A stretch of 64,000 bases of DNA from Streptomyces sp. (GTDB lineage Bacteria > Actinomycetota > Actinomycetes > Streptomycetales > Streptomycetaceae). Position numbers and translations under genes: made by a program. The stretch spans positions 1 to 64,000 of the forward strand of contig NZ_JAEKKT010000147.1 of NCBI RefSeq assembly GCF_019510245.1. The letters are read 5' to 3'. The notes beneath the pieces are model-generated. The model worked only from the letters and a program-made list of their open reading frames with translations. It was not told where the DNA came from and did no database searches. Numbering within the stretch: the stretch's first letter is position 1; each line of letters begins with the position of its first letter. Of this stretch, positions 35,397 to 44,316 are shown piece by piece.

Positions 35397-38300
35397 TCAT
35401 CGGCGGCGGCCCCCGCGGGCGGCCCGCGTGGTCAGCTGCTCGTACGCGGGGGCGTCCCCGGTGCGCACGCGCTCCCAGGCGCGGGCGAACAGCTCCGGCA
35501 CCGGGACCAGGGGAAAGGTCCGGTGGCCGTCGCAGACCGGGTAGAGGGCTTCCTTCCAGGTCTCCGACGGCAGAGCCGGAGCCCTGAGATCGCGCCAGCC
35601 GCCGGGCAGGAAGAGGGTGCGGCCGGCCCGCGGGCGCTTCGCCTCGACGACGAGGCCGCTCGCCGCCAGTTCGGCGCGCGCCTTCTTGAGCCGGGCGGGC
35701 TTCCAGCCGGTCCAGCGCGCGCAGTTGCGGTCGGTGGGATCGGGCAGCGCCAGCAACTGGAGGTAGAGCGCCGCGGCGTCCGCGCCGAGACCGTGCGCCC
35801 CGGCGACCTCCGCGACCAGCGCGGGCACGGAGACCGTGGGGTCCTGGGCGTATCCGGCCGGGCCCTCGGCCGCGAGGGCACGGGCGAGGTCCTCGCCGAG
35901 GATCGTCCGGACGGCTCGCAGCCGGGACGTCCGCCCCTCGCCGAGCAGGCCCTCCAGGAGCCCGAAGACAGGGTCGTCGGCGCCGCCGAGCGCTCCCGGC
36001 CGGAGCAGCACATGCTCGGTGTCCGAGTACCAGGGGCGCAGCACCAGCGTGTCACCGGCCCGCGTCAGCCCGTGCGCGTCGCCGCCGCCGGTCTCGGGCA
36101 GGCCGAAGACCTTGCGCAACCGCACGGAGGTCGGACCGCCCTTCTCCGTCCACTCCAGGTTCAGGTCGAGCAGCAGCTCGGGATCGGCCAGCCGCCGGCG
36201 CAGTGCGGCGAGCCCGTCCGTCAGCCCGGCCCGCAGCGCATGCCCGTGCGGCAGCACGTACGCCAGCGCGGCCAGGCTCTCCACGGCTCCGGCCAGCGTG
36301 TACGAGCCGGGCACCGCCGACGGATCGGCGGGCGTGAAGTCGCCGTCCCCGTCGGGCCGGAACACCGTGGTGCGGGCGAGCCAGGGCGTCCGTGCGGGGT
36401 TGAGCACGGCTTCGGCGTGCGTCGCGGCGGCGCCGGCGAGATCGGAGCAGAGGTCCTCCGGCAGGCGCACCAGGGTGCCGAGGCGCTCGGCCCACAGCCG
36501 GCCCGCGGCGGCCGTGTCGGGGCCGGTGGTCCAAAGGTCGGCCGGGTCGTTGGGCAGCAGCGCGCCGAGGAGCGCCCGCTGCTCGTCCTGGCCCAGCGAT
36601 TCCAGCAGCTGTGCGCCGAAGGTCCGCTGCCGGGGCTTCAGCCCGACGGCGGCGAGCCGCTCGGCGACGGGGGCGTGCGGGTGGCCGGCCAGCAGCACGG
36701 TCGCCTGGAGGGGGCCGAGGGCGCCGTTCGTCGCGGTGGCCAGTGCCCCGGGGGCCGCGGGCCGCCAGGGTGCGGCGCCCTTCTCCCGGACCAGCCTGGT
36801 CACTTCGGCCAGCCGGTCCGCCGGGATACCGGTGGCGTACCGGGTCTCGTGGACCAGCGTGAAGTGCCCGACCGCACCGAACGCCCCGGACGGGTCGTGG
36901 TCCAGCGCCAGCCACTTGACCGTTCCCAGCGGGTCGTCGACGCTCTGGCAGCCGAGCACCACCACCGTGCGGCCGTCCCGGCGCAGCACCTGGCCCGCCC
37001 GCTGCTGTTTGTCGTGCGGCTCGCCGAGCACGACCACGCGCAGCGCGGCCCCGAGCGCGGGGAGCGGGCCCTCGGTCAGCGCCTCGAACAACAGGAGCAG
37101 CGGTTCGCGTTGGACGTCGGTGAGGGCCGGTGAGCAGGCGCGGTAGGCGAGCGGCCGCAGCGCGCCCAGGACGGGCGTCCATTCCGCCCCGATGCGGGGG
37201 ATGGTGTACTCGTCGCTCTGCCAGCCGTCGCCGACGGGGGCGAGCCGCTCGGATTCCGGCAGCGGCTTGCCGTCGGCGGGCCTGCCGGAGAGCACGTGGT
37301 TGACCGCACGGATCTGGCGCAGCGCGGCCCAGCCGCCGTGCCAGGCGCTCTGCAGGGTCACGACTCCGGCCGTGGCGTCGTACAGCGTCCGATCCGTGCC
37401 GTGGTCAGGGGAGTAGTCGGCGAACATGCCCTCGGTCCGCTGCCGGGGCTGCCGCGGACGCTCCTCAGCGGGCCTGGCCAGGGACCCGGCCCGCTCGGCG
37501 ATCCGCAGCGCCGCATGGACGAGGGCGGCGACACCGGACAGCAGCCGCCGGTCGGTCAGTTCGGGCAGCGCCCGCGCCACCACGGCCACGGCGACCGCGT
37601 CGGCGGCCGGTATCGCGGCCCTGGCCCTGTCGTCCTTGCCGGCCCGGGCCAGCGCCTCCTGCCGTTCGTCCAGGGCCGTCGCCGTCGCCCGCATCAGCTC
37701 ACCGGCCGACGCGTCGGTCAGGGCGCGCAGCACGGCCGAGCCGCGCTCGTCGCGGGGGCGCAGCGCGTGCCAGAACGCGACCGGCGGCACCAGCCGGGTG
37801 CCGGCCGCGTACGTCCCGCCGGACTCGCCGAAGGAGACCCGCCCGAGTTCGGTGCCGTCGGCCGCGTGCAGGGCGACGCTGCGATGCGTCTGCGCGGCGA
37901 TCGGCTCGGCCCCGCCCGGCAGCCGCAGGGCGCCCAGCGGCACCCGGCCGTCGCGGACTGCCCGCAGGGTCGCCGTCCGGCCGTCCGGCGTACCCGCGGT
38001 CGTCCGCGCCTCCGCACCCTCGCCCTCCGTGCGCACCCACCGCCCGAGGACCGTGCCGTCGGTGCCGAACGGGGTGTGCTCGAGGCCGGGTTGGAGCGGC
38101 AGCACCTCGCAGGAGCCGTGCAGCAGCGAGGCGTCCTCGCGGACGGCCGACGCCAGCAGCGCGGGCAGCGAGGCCCGCCCGTGCTCGCCCGTCGCCGGGT
38201 CGTACTCCAGCCACAGCGACTGCCGCCCCTGCCTGCCCTGGCGCCAGTACGTGGTGCCGTCGCCCAGCACCGGGCGGCCCGGCGGCAGGACCGTGTCCCC

Positions 38301-40340
38301 GGCGTGCAGGGTGCGGCTGCCCGTCGCCCGGCCGCCACCCGGCAGCGGGATCGAGGCGTGGGCCGCGTCCAGGCCGGACCACCAGCCGGTGATCTGCTCA
38401 CCGCCGACCGCGACCACCTCGGACGGGCGGTTCGACCAGTAGCCCTGCTGCTTGGCACCGTCCCGCCACATCACCAGCAGTTCGCCGTCGGCGTACCGGA
38501 ACCGGGGCCGCTGCCAGCGGTCGAGGGTGATGGGCAGCCGCAGCTCGTGCGTGAGCAGGATCCCCTCGGGGCCGACGACGACCGCCTTGTGACCGCGCGC
38601 CACGATCAGCGCGGGCCACGCCTCGGTCACCGACAGCTCGTGGTCCCGGTCCCCGCGCACCTCGGCGTCGAGCAGCGCCAGCGCCTCCTCCAGCGCGGGC
38701 CAGCCCAGTTCGTCCAGGATCCCGGCGCGCAGCGTACGGCCGAGGACCGGGACGACGTCGTACCCGGTGAGCCGGCGCACCGCCTGCGGGTTCTCCTGCA
38801 CCACCGCCCGGAAGGGGCGCAACCGCTCCAGCTGCGCGTCGGCCCCCGGCAGGCCGGCACACGCGGCGAACTCCGCGGTCGCCTCCTGCAACCACTCGCG
38901 CAGCACGTCGCCGAGGACCGGATGCGCGGCCACCTTGGGTAGTTCCGTCGGCCCCTGCCCGCGGCCGAGGCCCTCGACGGCCTCGAACAGCAGCGCCCGG
39001 TAACGGGATTCGGCGGCGACGGCCTTCAGGTCCCGCCGGCCGGGCCGCTCGTCGCGCAGCCAGCCGGACAGCGGCAGGTGCACATGGGTGCCCGCGTCGG
39101 GTACGGCCAGCGCGATGCCCTCCGCGACGCACAGGTCCAGCAGATCGAGATCCGCCCCTGCCTGCCAGCGTCCGGTGAACAGGTCGACGGGGCGTCCGCC
39201 CGCCCGCATCCGGGGCGCCATCCGCTCGGCGAGCGCCAGCGTCGCGGGGGAGCGGTGCGAGTACGCCGCCCCGTGCTTGCGGTGCTGGGCCCACCGGCCG
39301 AGCCAGTCCGCCGCGTCGACCTCTTCGCCGCCGTCCTCGGTGAGCAGCAGGTCCGCCCCGCACTCCGTGAGCAGCGTCAGCCAGAACTCGTCGTCCTCCA
39401 CGCTCCGGCCGAGGCCGGCCGGCATGATCTCCAGCAGCCGTACCCGGATCCCGGGCCGCCGCTCGGCGAGGACCGGCAGCACACTCCGGTAGGCGTTCCA
39501 GAAGGAGGCGGGCGCGCGGACGGCGGCCGGGGAGGCGAGCAGGTCGGCGACGAGCGCGCACTCCTCGGTGACCCGGTCGAGTCCCGCCGCCTTGATCAGC
39601 CCGCGCGCGTCCTGGGGCAGCGAGGCGTACGGCGGCATGCCGGCCGCGCAGCGCTCCACCGTCAGCTGCCGGAACTGCGCCCAGGCGGTGGCCGGTTCGA
39701 GCCGCCGCGCGAGGTCCTTCACGTACTCCTTGAGCGCCTTGACGGTGAGCGCCCCGGCGAAGGCGAACTCCAGGAACACCGCCCGCTGCCGCTCCTCGTC
39801 CACGGTCAGGGCGTGCACCCGCTCGGCCTCGCGGGCCTTGCCGAAGAAGGCGGCCGCGTAGGTCGTGTTCTCGTGCTGGAGGAAGACGCGGGCGGCCTGC
39901 TCGTAGAAGGTCGGCAGGAAGTGCGGGACCGCACGGCCGAGCCGCTCGCCGAGCGCCTCGAAGCCGTCCTTCGCGTTGCCCGGCTTGGACTTGGCCTGCC
40001 GGGCCAGCCGCTCGACGTCCTTGACCAGGGCGAGGGCGTGATGGCCGTTGGCCGGGTCGTGCACCAGCGCCCAGGCCGGGAAGCCCAGGGTCTCCCGGCG
40101 CACCTGACCGACCTCGGGCGCCTCCGGCTGCCGGGCCAGGCCGAGGAACTCCAGCGCCAGGTCCTCGGCCTCGCCGAGGGTGCCCGGCACCAGCCGGACC
40201 ACCGTCCGCCCGTCCAGGGCGGGGTGCGTGTAGGTGCGTGCGGTCAGGACGTCGGCGTCCTCCCGCGCGGACGTGCCCGGGGGCAGGATCGCGCCGGCGT
40301 CGAGCAGCGCGGCCGTGGTGGTGCCGTCGTACGTGGTCAT
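35397..40340 (-). CDS. Very large protein of unknown function in the DUF4132-MoxR-VWA operon
   Basis: At 1647 residues this is the largest gene here. I recognise no enzyme motif. The N-terminal half is mostly helical (VLTARTYTHPALDGRTVV, AAAFFGKAREAERVHALTV). The middle, from about residue 600, is rich in beta strands with PRFRYADGELLVMWRDGA and TYWRQGRQGRQSLWLEYD. The C-terminus ends in a basic tail. No signal peptide or membrane segment is present. ATG 40340 overlaps the DUF4132 stop by four bases. Conservation of the coupling suggests a scaffold or substrate-handling partner of the ATPase-VWA pair. It could be the counterpart of the non-DUF4132 part of YehI. Confidence 0.75.
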   Translation of the reverse strand: MTTYDGTTTAALLDAGAILPPGTSAREDADVLTARTYTHPALDGRTVVRLVPGTLGEAEDLALEFLGLARQPEAPEVGQVRRETLGFPAWALVHDPANGHHALALVKDVERLARQAKSKPGNAKDGFEALGERLGRAVPHFLPTFYEQAARVFLQHENTTYAAAFFGKAREAERVHALTVDEERQRAVFLEFAFAGALTVKALKEYVKDLARRLEPATAWAQFRQLTVERCAAGMPPYASLPQDARGLIKAAGLDRVTEECALVADLLASPAAVRAPASFWNAYRSVLPVLAERRPGIRVRLLEIMPAGLGRSVEDDEFWLTLLTECGADLLLTEDGGEEVDAADWLGRWAQHRKHGAAYSHRSPATLALAERMAPRMRAGGRPVDLFTGRWQAGADLDLLDLCVAEGIALAVPDAGTHVHLPLSGWLRDERPGRRDLKAVAAESRYRALLFEAVEGLGRGQGPTELPKVAAHPVLGDVLREWLQEATAEFAACAGLPGADAQLERLRPFRAVVQENPQAVRRLTGYDVVPVLGRTLRAGILDELGWPALEEALALLDAEVRGDRDHELSVTEAWPALIVARGHKAVVVGPEGILLTHELRLPITLDRWQRPRFRYADGELLVMWRDGAKQQGYWSNRPSEVVAVGGEQITGWWSGLDAAHASIPLPGGGRATGSRTLHAGDTVLPPGRPVLGDGTTYWRQGRQGRQSLWLEYDPATGEHGRASLPALLASAVREDASLLHGSCEVLPLQPGLEHTPFGTDGTVLGRWVRTEGEGAEARTTAGTPDGRTATLRAVRDGRVPLGALRLPGGAEPIAAQTHRSVALHAADGTELGRVSFGESGGTYAAGTRLVPPVAFWHALRPRDERGSAVLRALTDASAGELMRATATALDERQEALARAGKDDRARAAIPAADAVAVAVVARALPELTDRRLLSGVAALVHAALRIAERAGSLARPAEERPRQPRQRTEGMFADYSPDHGTDRTLYDATAGVVTLQSAWHGGWAALRQIRAVNHVLSGRPADGKPLPESERLAPVGDGWQSDEYTIPRIGAEWTPVLGALRPLAYRACSPALTDVQREPLLLLFEALTEGPLPALGAALRVVVLGEPHDKQQRAGQVLRRDGRTVVVLGCQSVDDPLGTVKWLALDHDPSGAFGAVGHFTLVHETRYATGIPADRLAEVTRLVREKGAAPWRPAAPGALATATNGALGPLQATVLLAGHPHAPVAERLAAVGLKPRQRTFGAQLLESLGQDEQRALLGALLPNDPADLWTTGPDTAAAGRLWAERLGTLVRLPEDLCSDLAGAAATHAEAVLNPARTPWLARTTVFRPDGDGDFTPADPSAVPGSYTLAGAVESLAALAYVLPHGHALRAGLTDGLAALRRRLADPELLLDLNLEWTEKGGPTSVRLRKVFGLPETGGGDAHGLTRAGDTLVLRPWYSDTEHVLLRPGALGGADDPVFGLLEGLLGEGRTSRLRAVRTILGEDLARALAAEGPAGYAQDPTVSVPALVAEVAGAHGLGADAAALYLQLLALPDPTDRNCARWTGWKPARLKKARAELAASGLVVEAKRPRAGRTLFLPGGWRDLRAPALPSETWKEALYPVCDGHRTFPLVPVPELFARAWERVRTGDAPAYEQLTTRAARGGRRR

Positions 40341-41191
40341 GCCGCCCGCTCCTCGTCCTCGATGTCCCGCCCCGCGTACAGCGCCGCCGCCATCCGCATG
40401 CCCTCCGACCAGGCGACCGGCCCGACCTGACCCAGCCTCAGCGTGCGGCCGGCCGGATCGGTCCACGCCAGCGGGCCGGTCTCGGTCTCGAAGTAGCTGT
40501 CGTAGTCGCCGATCCAGACCCGGGCCTCGACCCCGCGGCCCTCCTCCAGTACGGAGCACACCGCGTAGCCGCCGCGCACGCGGTATCCCAGCTGCGTGGC
40601 CCTGCCGTGCAGGAACCGCAGCTCCTTGAAGACCCCGCCCGCGTACTCCTCGATCTGGGTGGCCTCCGCGTCCAGCGTGGCCGGGCGGTGCCAGACCTCC
40701 CGGAAGAGCTGCCGGGCCTTCTGCTCGACGCCGAGTTCGACGGCGAACTCCCGCAACTCCACGAGGTCTTCGAGGAGCACCGGGTGCGGCAGCCGGACCA
40801 GCTCGGGGGCGATGCGCACGGTGTCGCCGTCGAGGTCGACCAGGCCGAGCCCGCGCCCGGCCTCGGCGTCCCGCAGGAACCCGGCGACCTCGCCGTCGGC
40901 ACCGGTGACCACCAGGTCGCGCAGCGCCGCCTGCCAGGCGGGGTCAGGCCAGACCTGCGCAAGGACGGCGAGCGGGACCGGAAGGGACCGGGTCATCCAC
41001 CGCTCCACGTCGGCCAGGCACTGCCGTTCGTGCCGCTCCAGCCACTCGGCGAGCTGCCGCAGCCCCAGCACGGCCGGGTCGTCCGCCAGCTTCGCGGGCA
41101 CGGACTTCAGCCGCCGCCCCGCCGCGTTGCGGCAGACCACCTTCCCTTCGTCCAGAGCCACTTCGTAGTCCCCGGCCGTCACCCACCCCAT
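40337..41191 (-). CDS. DUF4132 domain protein (first gene of the MoxR-VWA operon)
   Basis: This 284-residue protein begins GWVTAGDYEVALDEGKVVC and continues with LKSVPAKLADDP and LAEWLERHERQC, a pattern I associate with DUF4132, the C-terminal domain of E. coli YehI and MolR. No catalytic motif is known for the domain. It is the promoter-proximal gene: a PafBC-type promoter match lies 38-60 bp upstream of its ATG. Its stop overlaps the start of the giant second gene by four bases. Confidence 0.8.
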   Translation of the reverse strand: MGWVTAGDYEVALDEGKVVCRNAAGRRLKSVPAKLADDPAVLGLRQLAEWLERHERQCLADVERWMTRSLPVPLAVLAQVWPDPAWQAALRDLVVTGADGEVAGFLRDAEAGRGLGLVDLDGDTVRIAPELVRLPHPVLLEDLVELREFAVELGVEQKARQLFREVWHRPATLDAEATQIEEYAGGVFKELRFLHGRATQLGYRVRGGYAVCSVLEEGRGVEARVWIGDYDSYFETETGPLAWTDPAGRTLRLGQVGPVAWSEGMRMAAALYAGRDIEDEERAA

Positions 41192-41228
41192 GTGTGCCTC
41201 CCCGCACCCCGGTGATCAAGTGATGGCG

Positions 41229-41251
41229 ACTGTAGGGGAGAGCACTGACAA
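41229..41251 (-). promoter_or_regulatory. RecA-independent DNA-damage (PafBC-type) promoter of the five-gene operon
   Basis: On the minus strand TTGTCAGTG (41251-41243), an 8-bp spacer and TACAGT (41234-41229) match the actinobacterial RecA-NDp consensus TTGTCRGTG-N8-TANNNT at every fixed position. Transcription would start near 41222, about 30 bases before the DUF4132 ATG. In mycobacteria such promoters are activated by PafBC after DNA damage; operation here is inferred. Confidence 0.75.
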
Positions 41252-41391
41252 CGCCTCACGCGGTCCGTGCCGGGCCGGGGACACCGCAGTTCGGCGGGCG
41301 AGCGGGAGGGGAGCCGGCCGGTACGGCGACGGCCCCGTCCGCAGGCGGAGATGCCTGGGCCGGGGCCGTGGGAGGTTCTGCAGGAGGAGCG

Positions 41392-41784
41392 TCAGTTCTG
41401 CCCCGACTCCTTCTCCCGCTTCAGGTTCTTCAGCCGCACGGTCTCCTTGCGGACCTCGGCCTGCGTGGCGCGCTCCTTCTCCAGCCACTCGGGCGGCTCG
41501 CGCTTGAGCTCCTCGATCTGCTCGGTGGTGAGCGGTTCCGTCACCCCGCCGCGCGCCAGTCCGGCGATGGACACGCCCAGCCTGGCCGCGACCACCGGAC
41601 GCGGGTGCGGCCCGTTGGCCTGCAGCTCGCGCAGCCATTCCGGCGGGTTCTTCTGGAGCTCGGCCAGCTCGGCGCGCGAGACGACGCCCTCCTGGAAGGC
41701 GGCGGGCGTGGCGGGCAGGTACACGCCCAGCTTCTTCGCCGCGGTCGCGGGCTTCATCGTCTGGGCGGTCTGGTGCGAACTCAT
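41392..41784 (-). CDS. DUF5997 family protein
   Basis: This 130-residue cytoplasmic protein belongs to the actinobacterial DUF5997 family. It starts MSSHQTAQTMKPATAAKKLG and contains two similar halves, each with an EL..L..NPPEWL or EEL..EPPEWL pattern (ELAELQKNPPEWLRELQ and EELKREPPEWLEKER). The C-terminus is a charged helix. No function is known. ATG 41784 is preferred over ATG 41907, which would add 41 unconserved residues. It is divergent from the headless LysR-type gene, a pairing I have seen repeatedly in streptomycetes. Confidence 0.82.
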   Translation of the reverse strand: MSSHQTAQTMKPATAAKKLGVYLPATPAAFQEGVVSRAELAELQKNPPEWLRELQANGPHPRPVVAARLGVSIAGLARGGVTEPLTTEQIEELKREPPEWLEKERATQAEVRKETVRLKNLKREKESGQN

Positions 41785-41829
41785 GAGGTCAAGGGTATCG
41801 GCCGGGCGCGGAAGCCCTGACCACGGCCG

Positions 41830-42677
41830 GTGGCGCCGGCCCTCGCCCCGCCGCCGGAGGCGGCCCGCCCCGGCCGTCGCCGGGGGCCGTCCGCGCCCAG
41901 GAAACACCGTCGTTCCGGCTCGCGTACGTTCCCGGCGCGACGCCCGCCAAATGGGTTCGGATCTGGAACGAGCGGCTGCCCGGCATCCCCCTCACCCTCC
42001 TCCAGGTCCCCGCCGCCGAGGCGTCCGGCCTGCTGCGCGCGGGCGAGGCGGACGCCGGTCTCGTACGGCTCCCGGTGGACCGTACGTGCTTCAGCGCGAT
42101 CCCCCTCTACACGGAGACCACCGTGGTCGTCGTCCCCAAGGACCACGTGATCACGGCGGCCGAGGAGGTCACCGTCGCCGACCTCGCCGACGAGGTCCTC
42201 CTGCACCCCCTCGACGACGTCTTCGACTGGGACGCCCCGCCCGGCGAGCCCGCCTTCGAGCGCCCCGCGACCACCGAGGACGCCGTCGAACTGGTCGCGG
42301 CGGGGGTGGGGCTCCTGGTCGTCCCGCAGTCCCTGGCCCGCCTGTACCACCGCCGGGACCTCACCTACCGGCCGCTCTCCGACGGCCCCGAGTCGACCGT
42401 CGCCCTGTCCTGGCCCGAGGAGGCCACCACGGACATGGTCGACGACTTCATCGGCATCGTCCGCGGCCGCACGGTCAACAGCACCCGCGGCCGCCAGACC
42501 GCACCGGCCTCGAAGACGGCCCAAGCCGCGCCGGAGAAGTCCGAACGGGCGCAGAAGCCGGCCGCCGCGGCCAAGGCGACGCCGGGCGCCCGCACCGCAC
42601 GCGCGCGTGCCGCCGGCGCGAAGTCCGGCAACCCCGCCAAGCCGGCGAAGCGCGGCAAGCCCCGCCGTCGCTCGTAG
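41830..42677 (+). CDS. LysR-type substrate-binding domain protein without HTH; start unresolved
   Basis: From about 41910 the frame reads SFRLAYVPGATPAKWVRIW and continues to the stop at 42677 as a LysR substrate-binding fold (AGVGLLVVPQSLARLY). There is no DNA-binding helix-turn-helix. A basic Ala-Lys-Arg tail of about 60 residues ends it. The homologous frame has no ATG, GTG or TTG before GTG 42075, which would remove part of the domain. GTG 41830 is a plausible start in another frame; one base missing, for example in the G-run at 41882-41886, would join the two. It may be a real frameshift, a sequence error or a rare start. Confidence 0.6.
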
Positions 42678-42713
42678 CGTCTGCTCTCGGTGGCTGAGGC
42701 GGTGGCGGCCCGG

Positions 42714-44204
42714 CTAGGGCGCGAGGCTCTCGGCTTCCGGCGTCTCCGGCATCGCCCGCGCTTCCCACGTCTCGGGCGCCTTCGCCCGTTCCCCCAGATC
42801 GGCCACCGCCAGGCCCAGCGCCACCAGGATGAAACCGACGGAGGTGAGCAGGCCCAGCTGCAGTGCCTCGGTGGCCGGGCCGCGGTGCGCGAGGTGGGCG
42901 AAGTACACCGAACCCACCACCGCGATCCCGGCCGCCGAGCCGACGCGCTGGCCGGTCTGCAGCACCCCGCCGGCCGCACCGGCACGCTTCACGGGGACGC
43001 GGGTCAGGGTGAGGGTGGTGTTGGGGGAGACCGTGATGCCGGAGCCGATGCCCCCGACGATCATCGGCACCGCCGCGGCCCACCCGAAGCTCTCCAACGG
43101 CACCAGCCGCACCACCGCGATGATGCCGAGCAACCCGAGCGTCACCCCGGTGAGGCCCATGACGACCACCGTGCGGCCGTGGCGCATCACCAGCCGGCCG
43201 CCCAGGGCGGCACCGACCGCCGAGCCGATCGCGAACGGCAGCACCGCGACTCCGGCCGCCAGGGCGCTGTATCCCGCCGCGTTCTGCAGGAACAGGGCGA
43301 GGACGAAGAAGACCGTGGTGAAGCCGGCGAAGTAGGACAGGCTGATCAGCGCGCCGAGGGTGAAGGACCGCATCGAGAACAGGCTCAGATCGAGCAGCGG
43401 CGCCCGTCCGAGCCGCCCCTGCCGCCGCTCCCACACCCAGAACAGGCCGAGCAGCACCGCACCCACCGGCAGTAGCGCCCACTTCTCCCGTCCGGTCCAC
43501 TGCTGCTCCTGCACCAGCGGCAGCATCAGCGCGATCACGCCGCAGCCGAGGAGCAGCACGCCGAGCGGGTCGAACCGCTCCCGCCGGTCCGCCGTCGCGG
43601 GATAGCGGGGCAGCAGCCGAAACCCCGCGGCGAACGCGGCGACCCCGATGGGCAGGTTGACGAAGAACACCCAGCGCCAGCCGTCGTCGGTGCCGACGGC
43701 ATCGATGATCACACCGCCCGCCAGCGGGCCGACCGCCGTCGAGACCCCGATGACGCTGCCGAGCAGCCCGAAGGCCTTGGCGCGCTCGGAGCCCTGGAAC
43801 ATCTGCTGGATCAGCCCGGAGGTCTGCGGCGCGACCATGCCCGCCGCCGCGCCCTGGATCAGCCGGAACACCACCAGCCGGTCGGGGCTCGCGGCGAGTC
43901 CGCAGGCCGCCGAGGCCACCGTGAACACGGCGAGCCCGATCAGGAAGGCCTGGCGCCGCCCGCGCATGTCGCCGAGCCGGCCCGCGGGGACGAGCGCCAG
44001 TCCGAAGGTCAGCGCGTACCCGGAGACCACCCAGGACTGGGCGGCCTCCGTGGCGCCCAGTCCGCGCTCCATCGAGGGCAGCGCGACGTTGACGATCGAG
44101 GTGTCGAGCAGCGAGATGAACCCGGCCGCGAGACAGACCCCGAGCGCCTTCCACCGCCGGTCGTCGGTGGCCGGCCGCTGCGGCTTTGAGCAGGTCGTGG
44201 TCAT
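42714..44204 (-). CDS. MFS transporter, DHA2-type drug efflux
   Basis: This 496-residue membrane protein has 14-helix DHA2 character. Motif A reads GRLGDMRGRRQAFLIG, motif C-like SVIGVSTAVGPLAGGVI, and the N-terminal LLDTSIVNVALPSM is typical of EmrB/QacA relatives. It should export a drug or metabolite with proton antiport. It ends convergent with the LysR-like gene. No regulator is adjacent; the HAD gene lies upstream on the same strand, 112 bp away. Confidence 0.9.
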   Translation of the reverse strand: MTTTCSKPQRPATDDRRWKALGVCLAAGFISLLDTSIVNVALPSMERGLGATEAAQSWVVSGYALTFGLALVPAGRLGDMRGRRQAFLIGLAVFTVASAACGLAASPDRLVVFRLIQGAAAGMVAPQTSGLIQQMFQGSERAKAFGLLGSVIGVSTAVGPLAGGVIIDAVGTDDGWRWVFFVNLPIGVAAFAAGFRLLPRYPATADRRERFDPLGVLLLGCGVIALMLPLVQEQQWTGREKWALLPVGAVLLGLFWVWERRQGRLGRAPLLDLSLFSMRSFTLGALISLSYFAGFTTVFFVLALFLQNAAGYSALAAGVAVLPFAIGSAVGAALGGRLVMRHGRTVVVMGLTGVTLGLLGIIAVVRLVPLESFGWAAAVPMIVGGIGSGITVSPNTTLTLTRVPVKRAGAAGGVLQTGQRVGSAAGIAVVGSVYFAHLAHRGPATEALQLGLLTSVGFILVALGLAVADLGERAKAPETWEARAMPETPEAESLAP

Positions 44205-44316
44205 ACGGCCACGCTAAGCAGGCATCCCACGCATCGCACGACCGGCGGAGCGAACGGATGGCCGGACTGCTCCTTCCGGGTGCCGGCCCGGGCGCCTTGC
44301 GCCCGGCGGCCGCCGT

